Shown one piece after another: positions 16,222 to 23,400 of a stretch of DNA of 64,000 nt. The stretch spans positions 1 through 64,000 of the forward strand of contig CANJLQ010000006.1 in assembly GCA_947475735.1 (NCBI GenBank). Reading direction: 5' to 3'. Each line of letters opens with the position of its first letter. The first letter of the stretch is position 1. The notes below the pieces were generated by a model that did no database searches, was not told the DNA's origin, and was given only the letters and a program-made list of their open reading frames with translations. The translations under genes were made by a program, and so were the position numbers. This stretch comes from Caulobacteraceae bacterium. Its GTDB lineage: Bacteria > Pseudomonadota > Alphaproteobacteria > Caulobacterales > Caulobacteraceae.

Positions 16222-17583
16222 ATGACCGAGACGGCTCCGCTCACGTTCGATGATCTGGTCGGGGCCCTGTCCAGGGGGATGAAGCCCAAGGACCAGTGGC
16301 GCGTCGGGGCCGAGCACGAGAAGTTCGGGTTCGACAAGTCGACCCTGCGGCGTCCGACCTATGAGGGCCCCAGCGGCATCCACGCCATGCTGACCGGCCT
16401 GCAGCGGTTCGGCTGGGCCCCGGTCGAGGAAGGCGGCCACGTCATCGCCCTGGAACGCAAGAACACCGAAGGTTACGCCGCCTCGATCAGCCTTGAGCCG
16501 GGCGGGCAGTTCGAGCTGTCGGGCGCGCCGCTGAGGGACATCCACGACATCTGTTCGGAGACCGGCCAGCACCTGATGGAGGTCAAGCAGGTGGCCGACC
16601 AGCTGAACCTGGGCTTCCTGGGGGCCGGTTTCGATCCGATGTGGACGCGCGAGGACGTGCCGGTCATGCCCAAGGGCCGCTACGACATCATGCGGTCCTA
16701 CATGCCCAAGGTCGGCGGGCTGGGCCTGGACATGATGCTGCGGACCTGCACCATCCAGGCCAACCTGGACTTCGACACCGAGGCGGACATGGTGCTGAAG
16801 TTCCGCACCTCTCTGGCTCTGCAGCCCATCGCCACGGCCCTGTTCGCCTGCTCGCCCTTCACCGAGTGGCGGCCGAACGGCTTCCTGTCGGCGCGCGCCA
16901 ACGTCTGGACCGACACCGATCCGGACCGGACCGGCATGCTGGGCTTCGTGTTCGAGGACGGGTTCGGGTTCGAGACCTATGTGAACTATGCGCTGGACGT
17001 GCCGATGTATTTCGCCAAGCGCGGCGACCGCTACATCGACGCCTCGGGCCAGTCGTTCCGCGACTTTCTGGAGGGCCGCCTGCCCGCCCTGCCCGACGAG
17101 TTGCCGACGCACAAGGACTGGGCCGACCATCTGACCACCCTGTTCCCGGAAGTGCGTCTGAAACAGTACCTGGAGATGCGGGGGGCAGACGGCGGGCCGT
17201 GGAGCCGGATCTGCGCCCTGCCCGCCCTGTGGACCGGCATCTTCTACGACGCGCCGTCGCTGGCCGCCGCCTGGGACCTGTGCAAGGACTGGGACATCGC
17301 CGACCACGAGCGGCTGCGCCGCGACGTGACCAAGCTGGGCCTCAAGGCCGAGGTGGCGGGGCGGTCGGTGCGCGACGTGGCGGTCGACATGGTCGCCATC
17401 GCGCGGCAGGGGCTGAAGAACCGGGCGCGGTTCAGCGGCGGGATGGTGGACGAGCGGGGCTATCTGGCGGAGCTGGAAGACATCGCCGACAGCGGCGTGA
17501 CACCGGCCGAACGGCTGCTGGACCTGTATCACGGGGACTGGCAGGGCGACCTCAGCCGCATCTACCGCGACTTCGCCTACTGA
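16222..17583 (+). CDS. gshA: Glutamate-cysteine ligase (plant/alphaproteobacterial type)
   Basis: A 453-residue ATP-dependent ligase that joins glutamate and cysteine, the first step of glutathione synthesis in the cytosol. The motifs WRVGAEHEKFGF, SLEPGGQFELSGAP and MLRTCTIQANLDFD are characteristic of the class shared by plants and alphaproteobacteria. Length is normal for that class. It has its own start ATG 16222, 73 bases after rsmE, and is followed by a large inverted-repeat region, so it probably ends a transcription unit. Confidence 0.93.
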   Translation: MTETAPLTFDDLVGALSRGMKPKDQWRVGAEHEKFGFDKSTLRRPTYEGPSGIHAMLTGLQRFGWAPVEEGGHVIALERKNTEGYAASISLEPGGQFELSGAPLRDIHDICSETGQHLMEVKQVADQLNLGFLGAGFDPMWTREDVPVMPKGRYDIMRSYMPKVGGLGLDMMLRTCTIQANLDFDTEADMVLKFRTSLALQPIATALFACSPFTEWRPNGFLSARANVWTDTDPDRTGMLGFVFEDGFGFETYVNYALDVPMYFAKRGDRYIDASGQSFRDFLEGRLPALPDELPTHKDWADHLTTLFPEVRLKQYLEMRGADGGPWSRICALPALWTGIFYDAPSLAAAWDLCKDWDIADHERLRRDVTKLGLKAEVAGRSVRDVAVDMVAIARQGLKNRARFSGGMVDERGYLAELEDIADSGVTPAERLLDLYHGDWQGDLSRIYRDFAY

Positions 17584-17610
17584 CCCGGCGACGGCGGGGT
17601 TGGTTCGCAA

Positions 17611-17868
17611 GAGAAGGGTTTCATCACAGCGAGCACAGCGAAGGCACAACGGACACGACGGGACCGAGTGGCTGTCGAGAGCGTCGGTCGCCAGCGCCCC
17701 GCTCGTGCGCTTCGTAAATGGACGCTTCGCGTCGGCCCCAACCTAGCGGCGCTAGCCGCTATTCGGAGGCCTCCATGTGGCCGGTGCCCGGTCGAAGTCC
17801 CCTCCACGCACTCGGCCCCGCCGTGTCCGTTGTGCCTTCGTTGTGTTCGCCGTGATGAACCTCTTTTG
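17611..17868. repeat. Large inverted-repeat element
   Basis: Arms 17611-17670 and 17809-17868 are about 60 bases each and inverted, with roughly eight mismatches. The identical core is GAAGGCACAACGGACACG (with its complement in the right arm). The centre holds a small palindrome AGCGGC-GCTA-GCCGCT (17745-17760). It fills most of the 360-base gap between gshA and dusA. No gene is seen in the gap. Confidence 0.85.
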
Positions 17869-17943
17869 AAACACAGGTCGCTCTGGCCGCTCCCGACCAG
17901 CCCAGGGCGTGATTTCGGCACTCGTCTGGCCTATGTGACCGGC

Positions 17944-18984
17944 ATGAGCGCGTCCGCCGACCCCCTGAAGGACCACCGTCGCCTGTCCGTCGCGCCGATG
18001 ATGGACTGGACGGACCGGCATTGCCGCGCCTTCCACCGGGCGCTGACGACCCGCGCCCTGCTCTATACCGAGATGGTCACGGCCCCGGCGGTGATCCACG
18101 GCGATCCCGAGCGGCTGCTGGCCTTCGATGCGGTGGAGCATCCGGTGGCGCTGCAGCTGGGCGGGTCGGACCCGGATCAGCTGGCCCAGGCCGCGCGGAT
18201 CGGGGCGAGCTTCGGATACGACGAGATCAACCTGAACGTCGGCTGCCCGTCGGACCGGGTGCAGTCGGGTCGGTTCGGAGCGTGTCTGATGCGCGAGCCG
18301 GAACTGGTGGCCGATTGCATGGCCGCGATCCGGGAGGCCGTCGACGTGCCCGCCACGGTCAAATGCCGGATCGGGGTGGACGAGCAGGAGCCGGAGCAGA
18401 GCCTGTTCGCCACGGTCGACGCCTGCGCGGCCGTGGGCGCGTCCGTCTTCGTCGTCCATGCGAGGAAGGCCTGGCTGAAGGGTCTGTCGCCCAAGGAGAA
18501 CCGGGACGTGCCGCCGCTGGACTATGGGTTGGTTCGGCGGCTGAAGCGCGAGCGGCCGCATCTGTCGATCTCGATCAATGGTGGAATCGGCTCGCTGGAC
18601 GAGGCGGAGGCGCATCTGGATGACGCCGATGGGGTGGCGCTGGACGGCGTCATGCTGGGGCGCGCGGCCTATCACGAGCCGGCCCTGCTGGGGCAGGCGG
18701 ATCGGCGCATCTTCGGTGCGGAGAGCGCCGACGTCGACGCGTCCGAGGCGGTGGAACGCTATCGGCCCTATCTGGCGGCGCGGCTGGCCGAGGGTGTCGC
18801 CCTGCCGGCCATGGCGCGGCACATGCTGGGGCTCATGCACGGGCGGCCGGGCGCGCGGGCGTTCCGGCGCATCCTGACGGTCGAGGCGATCGGAGCCGGC
18901 GCGGGGCTGGAGGTGCTGGACCGGGCGCTGGACGCGGTGCGCGAGGCAGAGGCGCGCCGCGACAAGGTGGATCAGGCGGCCTGA
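17944..18984 (+). CDS. dusA: tRNA-dihydrouridine synthase A
   Basis: A 346-residue FMN enzyme that reduces uridines in the D-loop of tRNA (positions 20/20a for DusA). It shows VAPMMDWTDRHCR at the N terminus, INLNVGCPSDRVQSGRFGA with the catalytic cysteine C101, VKCRIGVD, FVVHARKAWLKGLSPKENR and INGGI. The ATG at 17944 is chosen because the longer open frame runs back into the inverted repeat. Length and motif order match the DusA branch. Confidence 0.92.
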   Translation: MSASADPLKDHRRLSVAPMMDWTDRHCRAFHRALTTRALLYTEMVTAPAVIHGDPERLLAFDAVEHPVALQLGGSDPDQLAQAARIGASFGYDEINLNVGCPSDRVQSGRFGACLMREPELVADCMAAIREAVDVPATVKCRIGVDEQEPEQSLFATVDACAAVGASVFVVHARKAWLKGLSPKENRDVPPLDYGLVRRLKRERPHLSISINGGIGSLDEAEAHLDDADGVALDGVMLGRAAYHEPALLGQADRRIFGAESADVDASEAVERYRPYLAARLAEGVALPAMARHMLGLMHGRPGARAFRRILTVEAIGAGAGLEVLDRALDAVREAEARRDKVDQAA

Positions 18985-19026
18985 CGTCAAGCCTGTGTTA
19001 AGCACGTTGGGCGCTCTGTCTTGCCC

Positions 19027-19698
19027 ATGACACGCGCCCTGATCCTCGCCGCCTGCCTCGTCGCCGTCGCGGGCGCCGCCGAGGCCCAGACCCGATCGCG
19101 ATCGCCGATCACGGCGGCGCTGAACCTCGGCACCCCGGGGGTGGGCGTGGAGGCGCAGCTGTCGCTGGGGCCGGTGTTCGTGGTGCGCGGCGGGATCGAC
19201 ACCCTGGGCTATGACCTCGATCAGAGCTTCGACGGGGTGGACTATTCGGGGCGGTTCGACTTCGACACCGTCTCGGCCTTCGTCGACGTGCATCCGTTCG
19301 CCAATGCCTTCCTGATCTCGGGCGGGGTCTATGTCGGAGAGCGAACGATCGGGCTGAACGCCCGGCCGAGCGTGCCGCTGGACATCGGGGGCCAGACCTT
19401 CACGCCCGGCCAGATCGGCACCCTGTCCGGCGCGATCAAACTGTCGGACGTCGCGCCTTTCGTCGGCGTGGGCTTCGACGACGCCTTCTATCGCGAGAGC
19501 CGCTGGGGCTTTCGCGCCATCGCCGGCGTGGCCTGGAGCGAGGCGCCCGAGGTGGCCCTGACCTCCACCGGCGGCAGCCTGTCGAACGACCCGACCTTTC
19601 GCGCCCGGCTGGAGCAGGAGGCGCGCGACATCTCCGCCGAGGCCGAGGACAAGGGTATCTTCCCGATCGTCCAGCTGGGCGCGACGGTGCGGTTCTGA
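19027..19698 (+). CDS. Exported beta-barrel-like protein
   Basis: A 223-residue protein with a clear signal peptide (1-20, ending AGAAEAQ). The rest alternates short amphipathic strands with turns and ends in aromatic LGATVRF, typical of small outer-membrane barrels. Motifs such as FVDVHPFANAFLISGGVY and FVGVGFD resemble porin-like or OmpW-like proteins. The ATG at 19027 is chosen over TTG 19021. The frame of the next gene overlaps its 3' end region, suggesting cotranscription with the TauE-like permease. Function unknown. Confidence 0.75.
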   Translation: MTRALILAACLVAVAGAAEAQTRSRSPITAALNLGTPGVGVEAQLSLGPVFVVRGGIDTLGYDLDQSFDGVDYSGRFDFDTVSAFVDVHPFANAFLISGGVYVGERTIGLNARPSVPLDIGGQTFTPGQIGTLSGAIKLSDVAPFVGVGFDDAFYRESRWGFRAIAGVAWSEAPEVALTSTGGSLSNDPTFRARLEQEARDISAEAEDKGIFPIVQLGATVRF

Positions 19699-19727
19699 AC
19701 GGGCTCGATCTGACCGAACTGCTGCTG

Positions 19728-20519
19728 TTGGGCACCGCGGTTCTGGCTGCGGGGCTGGTCGGCGGGTTGATCGCCGGGCTGTTCGGGGTCGGCGGCGGGA
19801 CGGTGCTGGTGCCGGCCCTGTTCTATGCGTTCTCGGTGCTGGGGCTGGGCGGCGAGGCCAATCTGCATGTCGCCATCGGGACCTCGCTGCTGACCATCGT
19901 CGCGACGTCCTGGCGGTCGCTGGGGGCGCACCGGGCGCATGGGGCGGTGGACGAGCGGGTGCTGAAGCGGTGGACGCCCTGGGTCGCCTTCGGGGCCCTG
20001 ATCGGGGCGGGGGTGGCGGGTCTGACCTCGATGGAGGGGCTGGCGGTCGTCTATGGCGTCTGTCTGGTGGTCGTCGCGGCGCAGATGGGTCTGCTGCCCG
20101 AGAGCGCGACCCTGGCGAAGGATCTGCCGGACGGCTGGGGGCGGCGCGGGATCGGAATGCTGATCGGCGGGCTGTCGGCGATGATGGGGGTCGGCGGCGG
20201 CAGTTTCGGCGGCATGCTGATGACCCTGTGCGGGCGGCCGATCCATCAGGCGGTGGCGACGGCGTCGGGGTTCGGCGTGGCCATCGGGATCGCGGCGACG
20301 CTGGGGTTCGTGGTGTCGGGCTGGGAGGCGAGCGGGCGGCCGCCGCTGAGTCTGGGCTATGTCAATGTGCCCGCGGCGGTGGCGATGGGGCTGCTGACCA
20401 CCCTGGTCGCCCCGTTCGGGGCGCGGCTGGCGCACCGGCTGGACCGCAGGGTCCTGAGGCGGGCGTTCGCTCTGTATCTGCTGGCGACGGCGGTGTCGGT
20501 GTCGGTGAAGGCGCTCTAG
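19728..20519 (+). CDS. TauE/SafE-family (TSUP) membrane permease
   Basis: A 263-residue inner-membrane protein with about eight hydrophobic segments and the repeated family motif: LIAGLFGVGGGTVLVPAL near the N terminus and SAMMGVGGGSFGGMLMTLCG in the second half. The family exports or imports sulfite, sulfonates or other small anions. The start is uncertain. TTG 19728 is the first standard start codon, but the frame is open further upstream and families usually begin a few residues earlier (DLTELLLLG). Downstream it converges with the retropepsin gene, 9 bases apart. Confidence 0.85.
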   Translation: MGTAVLAAGLVGGLIAGLFGVGGGTVLVPALFYAFSVLGLGGEANLHVAIGTSLLTIVATSWRSLGAHRAHGAVDERVLKRWTPWVAFGALIGAGVAGLTSMEGLAVVYGVCLVVVAAQMGLLPESATLAKDLPDGWGRRGIGMLIGGLSAMMGVGGGSFGGMLMTLCGRPIHQAVATASGFGVAIGIAATLGFVVSGWEASGRPPLSLGYVNVPAAVAMGLLTTLVAPFGARLAHRLDRRVLRRAFALYLLATAVSVSVKAL

Positions 20520-20528
20520 TCGCCGGGT

Positions 20529-21065
20529 CTAGGGCCGCAGCGTCAGACCGGCGGGGCGGGCCTCGAAGGCGGAGAGGCGGCCGAGATAGCTCATGCCCAG
20601 CAGCGAATGCGGTAGGCCCTTTTCGACGACCAGGGCGCGGACGTTTTCGACCCGGGCCCCGGCGACGGCGACGTGATCCAGTTCGATGGCGGCGGCCTTC
20701 ACGGGGCCGGACGCGGTCTCGACCGTCTGGGTGAAGTCGGCGGGGGTCAGGCGAAGGCCCAGCCGCAGGGCGTCCTCTCGCGTCAGGGCGACGACACTGG
20801 CGCCGGTATCGACCAGCATGCGGACGGCGCGACCCTCGATGTCGGCCTGGGCCCAGTAGTGGCCGTCGGGCGAGCGGGCGATCTGGGCGGCCTGGCCCGA
20901 GGCGGGTCCGGTCAGGGCGGCGGCATGGGCGGGCGTCGGCACGGCGGCCTCGGCCACCTGCGGTTCGCGGTGGGTGAACCACCAGGCGACGGTCATCGAG
21001 GACAGCGTCGCCGTGCCCATGACGATCGCGGACTGAAGGTCGAAACGCACGAGGGACCCATCCAT
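20529..21065 (-). CDS. Retropepsin-like aspartic protease (TIGR02281 type)
   Basis: A 178-residue protein with an N-terminal membrane anchor (about residues 12-30) and a single aspartic-protease domain: RMLVDTGASVVALT holds the catalytic DTG/DTGAS, and LLGMSYLGRLSAFEARP is the second conserved motif. Such clan AA proteases work as homodimers, probably in the periplasm. The adjacent DUF1289 gene reads in the same direction upstream. Substrate unknown. Confidence 0.88.
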   Translation of the reverse strand: MDGSLVRFDLQSAIVMGTATLSSMTVAWWFTHREPQVAEAAVPTPAHAAALTGPASGQAAQIARSPDGHYWAQADIEGRAVRMLVDTGASVVALTREDALRLGLRLTPADFTQTVETASGPVKAAAIELDHVAVAGARVENVRALVVEKGLPHSLLGMSYLGRLSAFEARPAGLTLRP

Positions 21066-21176
21066 GCGACTGGACCGCTTCTGCGGCCTGACGCCTGTAT
21101 CGCAGAGCGCGGTTGGGATGCGGTGAACCGACGTGGCTGACGAAAGGTTGACGGGCGAACGGCGGTCCGCGCGCGG

Positions 21177-21392
21177 TCAGTCGCCCCGCAGGGCCGGGTC
21201 GATCCGGTCCCGGCGGGCGGGGAGATCGGCCATGATCCGGGCCCGTTCGGCGTCGTCCAGCGCGCTCCAGCCGCCGATCTCGGACAGGGTCCGATAGCAG
21301 CCCAGACACAGGCTGGAGGCCCCGTCGACCACGCAGACCTTGATGCAGGGCGTGGCGATCGCCCGGGGGGCGGCGTGTCCGGAAGACGACAT
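21177..21392 (-). CDS. DUF1289 small cysteine-rich protein
   Basis: A 71-residue protein with the DUF1289 signature TPCIKVCVVDGASSLCLGCYRTLSEIGGW. Four cysteines (two C-x3-C / C-x2-C pairs) suggest metal binding, perhaps an Fe-S or zinc site. Length is typical. It ends 111 bases before the protease gene on the same strand. Function of the family is unknown. Confidence 0.88.
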   Translation of the reverse strand: MSSSGHAAPRAIATPCIKVCVVDGASSLCLGCYRTLSEIGGWSALDDAERARIMADLPARRDRIDPALRGD

Positions 21393-21504
21393 ATGTACGA
21401 AAAGTACTCCGGTTGCGGAGCAAAAACTTGATCCGCGGCTTTCAATGGGGCATGGTGCAATCTGACGCGAAACGACGAGAGGGTGAGATCCCCCGACGCA
21501 CGAC

Positions 21505-21538
21505 GCGTCTCCTTTGACCGTTCAGCAAAAGGAGACGC
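21505..21538 (+). promoter_or_regulatory. Hairpin sequestering a ribosome binding site
   Basis: GCGTCTCCTTT (21505-21515) pairs perfectly with AAAGGAGACGC (21528-21538) around a 12-base loop. The right arm contains the complete Shine-Dalgarno AAAGGAG, 8 bases before ATG 21543. In the RNA the ribosome site would be buried. This is the architecture of an RNA thermometer or another translational switch. Confidence 0.75.
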
Positions 21539-21542
21539 CAGA

Positions 21543-21698
21543 ATGAACGACAAGGACAAGAACCTCCAGCACGCCATGATGTCCTTCGCCCTGTGGGGCG
21601 GGATGCTGGTCAGCCCGAGGCCGCCGCGCGCGCATGAGCGCGTCGTCAGTCACCCTTCGAACTTCGTGCCCTACAAGCTGGACCGGAAGGGCGGATAG
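21543..21698 (+). CDS. 51-residue small protein, unknown function
   Basis: Starts at ATG 21543 with an unusually strong Shine-Dalgarno (AAAGGAG) that lies inside a perfect 11-base-pair hairpin. The longer frame to 21483 is rejected because the hairpin and ribosome site favour 21543. The protein begins with charged MNDKDKNLQHA, has a short hydrophobic stretch (MMSFALWGGMLVSP, about residues 12-25) that might insert in the membrane, and ends basic (YKLDRKGG). I do not recognise a family. The next gene is convergent, so this is a single-gene unit. Confidence 0.65.
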   Translation: MNDKDKNLQHAMMSFALWGGMLVSPRPPRAHERVVSHPSNFVPYKLDRKGG

Positions 21699-21719
21699 CC
21701 CTCCCGGTCCAGCCCGACC

Positions 21720-22955
21720 TCAACGCGCGGCCAGACGCACCAGCTTGCCGTTGTCCTCGTCGGTGATCGCCCAGACGGCGCCGTCGGGGGCCACGGCGAC
21801 ATCGCGGATACGCTCGCCCAGGTCGGTCAACAGGCGCTCCTCGCCCACAACGCGGCCGTCCTCGATCACCAGGCGGGCGATGTGCTTGTCCTTCAGCACC
21901 GCGACCAGCAGGTTGCCCTGCCATTCCGGGAACATCGGGCCGGAATAGAAGGTCTGGCCACCCGGAGCGACGCTGGGATCCCAGTAGTAGACGGGCTGTT
22001 CGGTGCCTTCGCGCGCGGTGATGCCGCCGTTGATCGGCCCGCCACGATACTCGATGCCGTAGGTGACTTCGGGCCAGCCGTAGTTCTTGCCGCCCTCGAC
22101 GAGGTTGACCTCGTCGCCGCCGCGCGTGCCGTGCTCGACCGTCCAGGCCGCGCCCGTGCCGGACTGGATGGCCACGCCCTGGACGTTCCGGTGACCGATC
22201 GACCAGATCTCGGGCAGGGCCCCCTCGCGACCGACGAAGGGATTGTCGGCGGGGACCGAGCCGTCGGCATTGATGCGGATGATCTTGCCCATGTGGCTGT
22301 CAAGCTGCTGGGCCTGGGGCCGCATGGGGGCGTCGGAGCGGTCGCCGAGCGTGATGAACAGGTGACCGGCCGGATCGAAGGCCAGGGACGAGCCGAAATG
22401 CTTGTCGCCGTCATAGACGGGGCCGGCGCGGAAGATGACCTGGACGTTCTCCACCCGCGCGCCGTCGGCCGACAGGGCTCCGCGCGCGACCGAGGTGGCG
22501 TTGCCGCCTTCCCGGCGCTCCGAATAGCTCCAGTAGATCATGCGGTCCTGGGCGAAGGTCGGGCCGACCAGAACGTCCAGCAAGCCGCCCTGACCCACGG
22601 CGTCGACCGCGGGCAGGCCCGTGATCGGCTCGCCCACCTGACCGTCGGCGGTGACGATGCGGAGCCGACCCTGAAGCTCGGTCACCAGCCAGCGGCCGTC
22701 CGGCAGCATCGCGAGCCCCCAGGGCTGGACCAGACCGGAGGCGACGACGGTGTGGGCGAGGGCCCGCTGTGTCGTCACGCCGGGGGCGCGGGTCTGGTTG
22801 GCGAAGGCGGGCTGCTGGTCCGGCGCGTTGGCCGGGCGCGTCTCGACCGGAGCGCCCGCCTGCTGGGGCGAGGCGGACGTCGGCTCGCCATTGGCCCCGC
22901 AGGCGGCGGCGAAGGCGAGAAGGGAGGTCGTGGCGGCGAGCAGCATGGGGCGCAT
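21720..22955 (-). CDS. PQQ-dependent aldose sugar dehydrogenase-like lipoprotein
   Basis: A 411-residue protein with a lipoprotein signal: start MRPMLLAATTSLLAFAAAC, lipobox LAAAC-type at about residue 19. The body is the six-bladed propeller of soluble aldose sugar dehydrogenases: GLVQPWGLAMLPDGRWLVTE, EPITGLPAV, SLAFDPAGHLFITLGDR, IWSIGHRNVQGVAI, TVEHGTRGGDEVNLVEGGKNYGWP, YYWDPSVAPGG. These include the histidine and arginine positions used for PQQ and sugar. The ATG 22955 is chosen because GGAG precedes it and the signal starts there. No PQQ synthesis genes are in the window. Confidence 0.88.
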   Translation of the reverse strand: MRPMLLAATTSLLAFAAACGANGEPTSASPQQAGAPVETRPANAPDQQPAFANQTRAPGVTTQRALAHTVVASGLVQPWGLAMLPDGRWLVTELQGRLRIVTADGQVGEPITGLPAVDAVGQGGLLDVLVGPTFAQDRMIYWSYSERREGGNATSVARGALSADGARVENVQVIFRAGPVYDGDKHFGSSLAFDPAGHLFITLGDRSDAPMRPQAQQLDSHMGKIIRINADGSVPADNPFVGREGALPEIWSIGHRNVQGVAIQSGTGAAWTVEHGTRGGDEVNLVEGGKNYGWPEVTYGIEYRGGPINGGITAREGTEQPVYYWDPSVAPGGQTFYSGPMFPEWQGNLLVAVLKDKHIARLVIEDGRVVGEERLLTDLGERIRDVAVAPDGAVWAITDEDNGKLVRLAAR

Positions 22956-23183
22956 GGAAGTCTCCGGGTTTGGACGCGATGTCGGGATATGGCCGGAACG
23001 ACGGCGAAGCGCCACCGTTCCACCGTTCGGCCACGCGCGACGGCCTGTCGCGCCAGGGCCGGGTCCGGCCCTGCGCCAAGTCCCCGCTTGAACCGGCGGA
23101 GCGCGGGCGATATAGGCACGCCTCGCGCGCGCCCGGCTGTCATTGCCCGCCCGCGACGCCCGCGCCAGGTTCGCCTGGTCTGG

Positions 23184-23260
23184 GGCTGGGTAGCTCAGAT
23201 GGTTAGAGCGGTGGATTCATAACCCACAGGTCGGCGGTTCGATCCCGCCCCCAGCCACCA
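23184..23260 (+). tRNA. tRNA with anticodon CAT (elongator Met type)
   Basis: A 77-base cloverleaf: acceptor GGCTGGG / CCCAGCC, D-arm GCTC/GAGC, anticodon loop TTCATAA with CAT at 23218-23220, T-arm GGCGG-TTCGATC-CCGCC, and encoded CCA at 23258-23260. The G-C first acceptor pair excludes the usual initiator tRNA. The anticodon stem GTGGA/CCCAC has an A-C mismatch next to the loop. A lysidine-modified Ile2 tRNA also has CAT, but the overall sequence fits elongator methionine better. Confidence 0.9.
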
Positions 23261-23400
23261 CCAACGGTCTTCTGCAGACGCGGGGCGGACACGAACCCCA
23301 GGGCCCGGGCGAAGCTTGCGAGACGCTCGCAATTAGCGTTGCAACTAAGAATGCGTCTCACTAATGAGGGTCGTCCTCCCTCCTTCTGGTGCCTCGCTCC

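Noticed and set aside
16641..17717. Overlapping plus-strand frame within gshA
   Set aside because: Out-of-frame shadow; it lacks motifs, and gshA motifs are continuous in the other frame.
21483..21542. N-terminal extension of the 51-residue small protein
   Set aside because: It would translate through the hairpin, lacks a ribosome site, and ATG 21543 has a strong one.
23325..23370. Fur box upstream of the siderophore receptor
   Set aside because: The stretch is AT-richer and loosely dyad-like (GCAATTAGCGTTGCAACT) but does not match a Fur consensus well enough to call.
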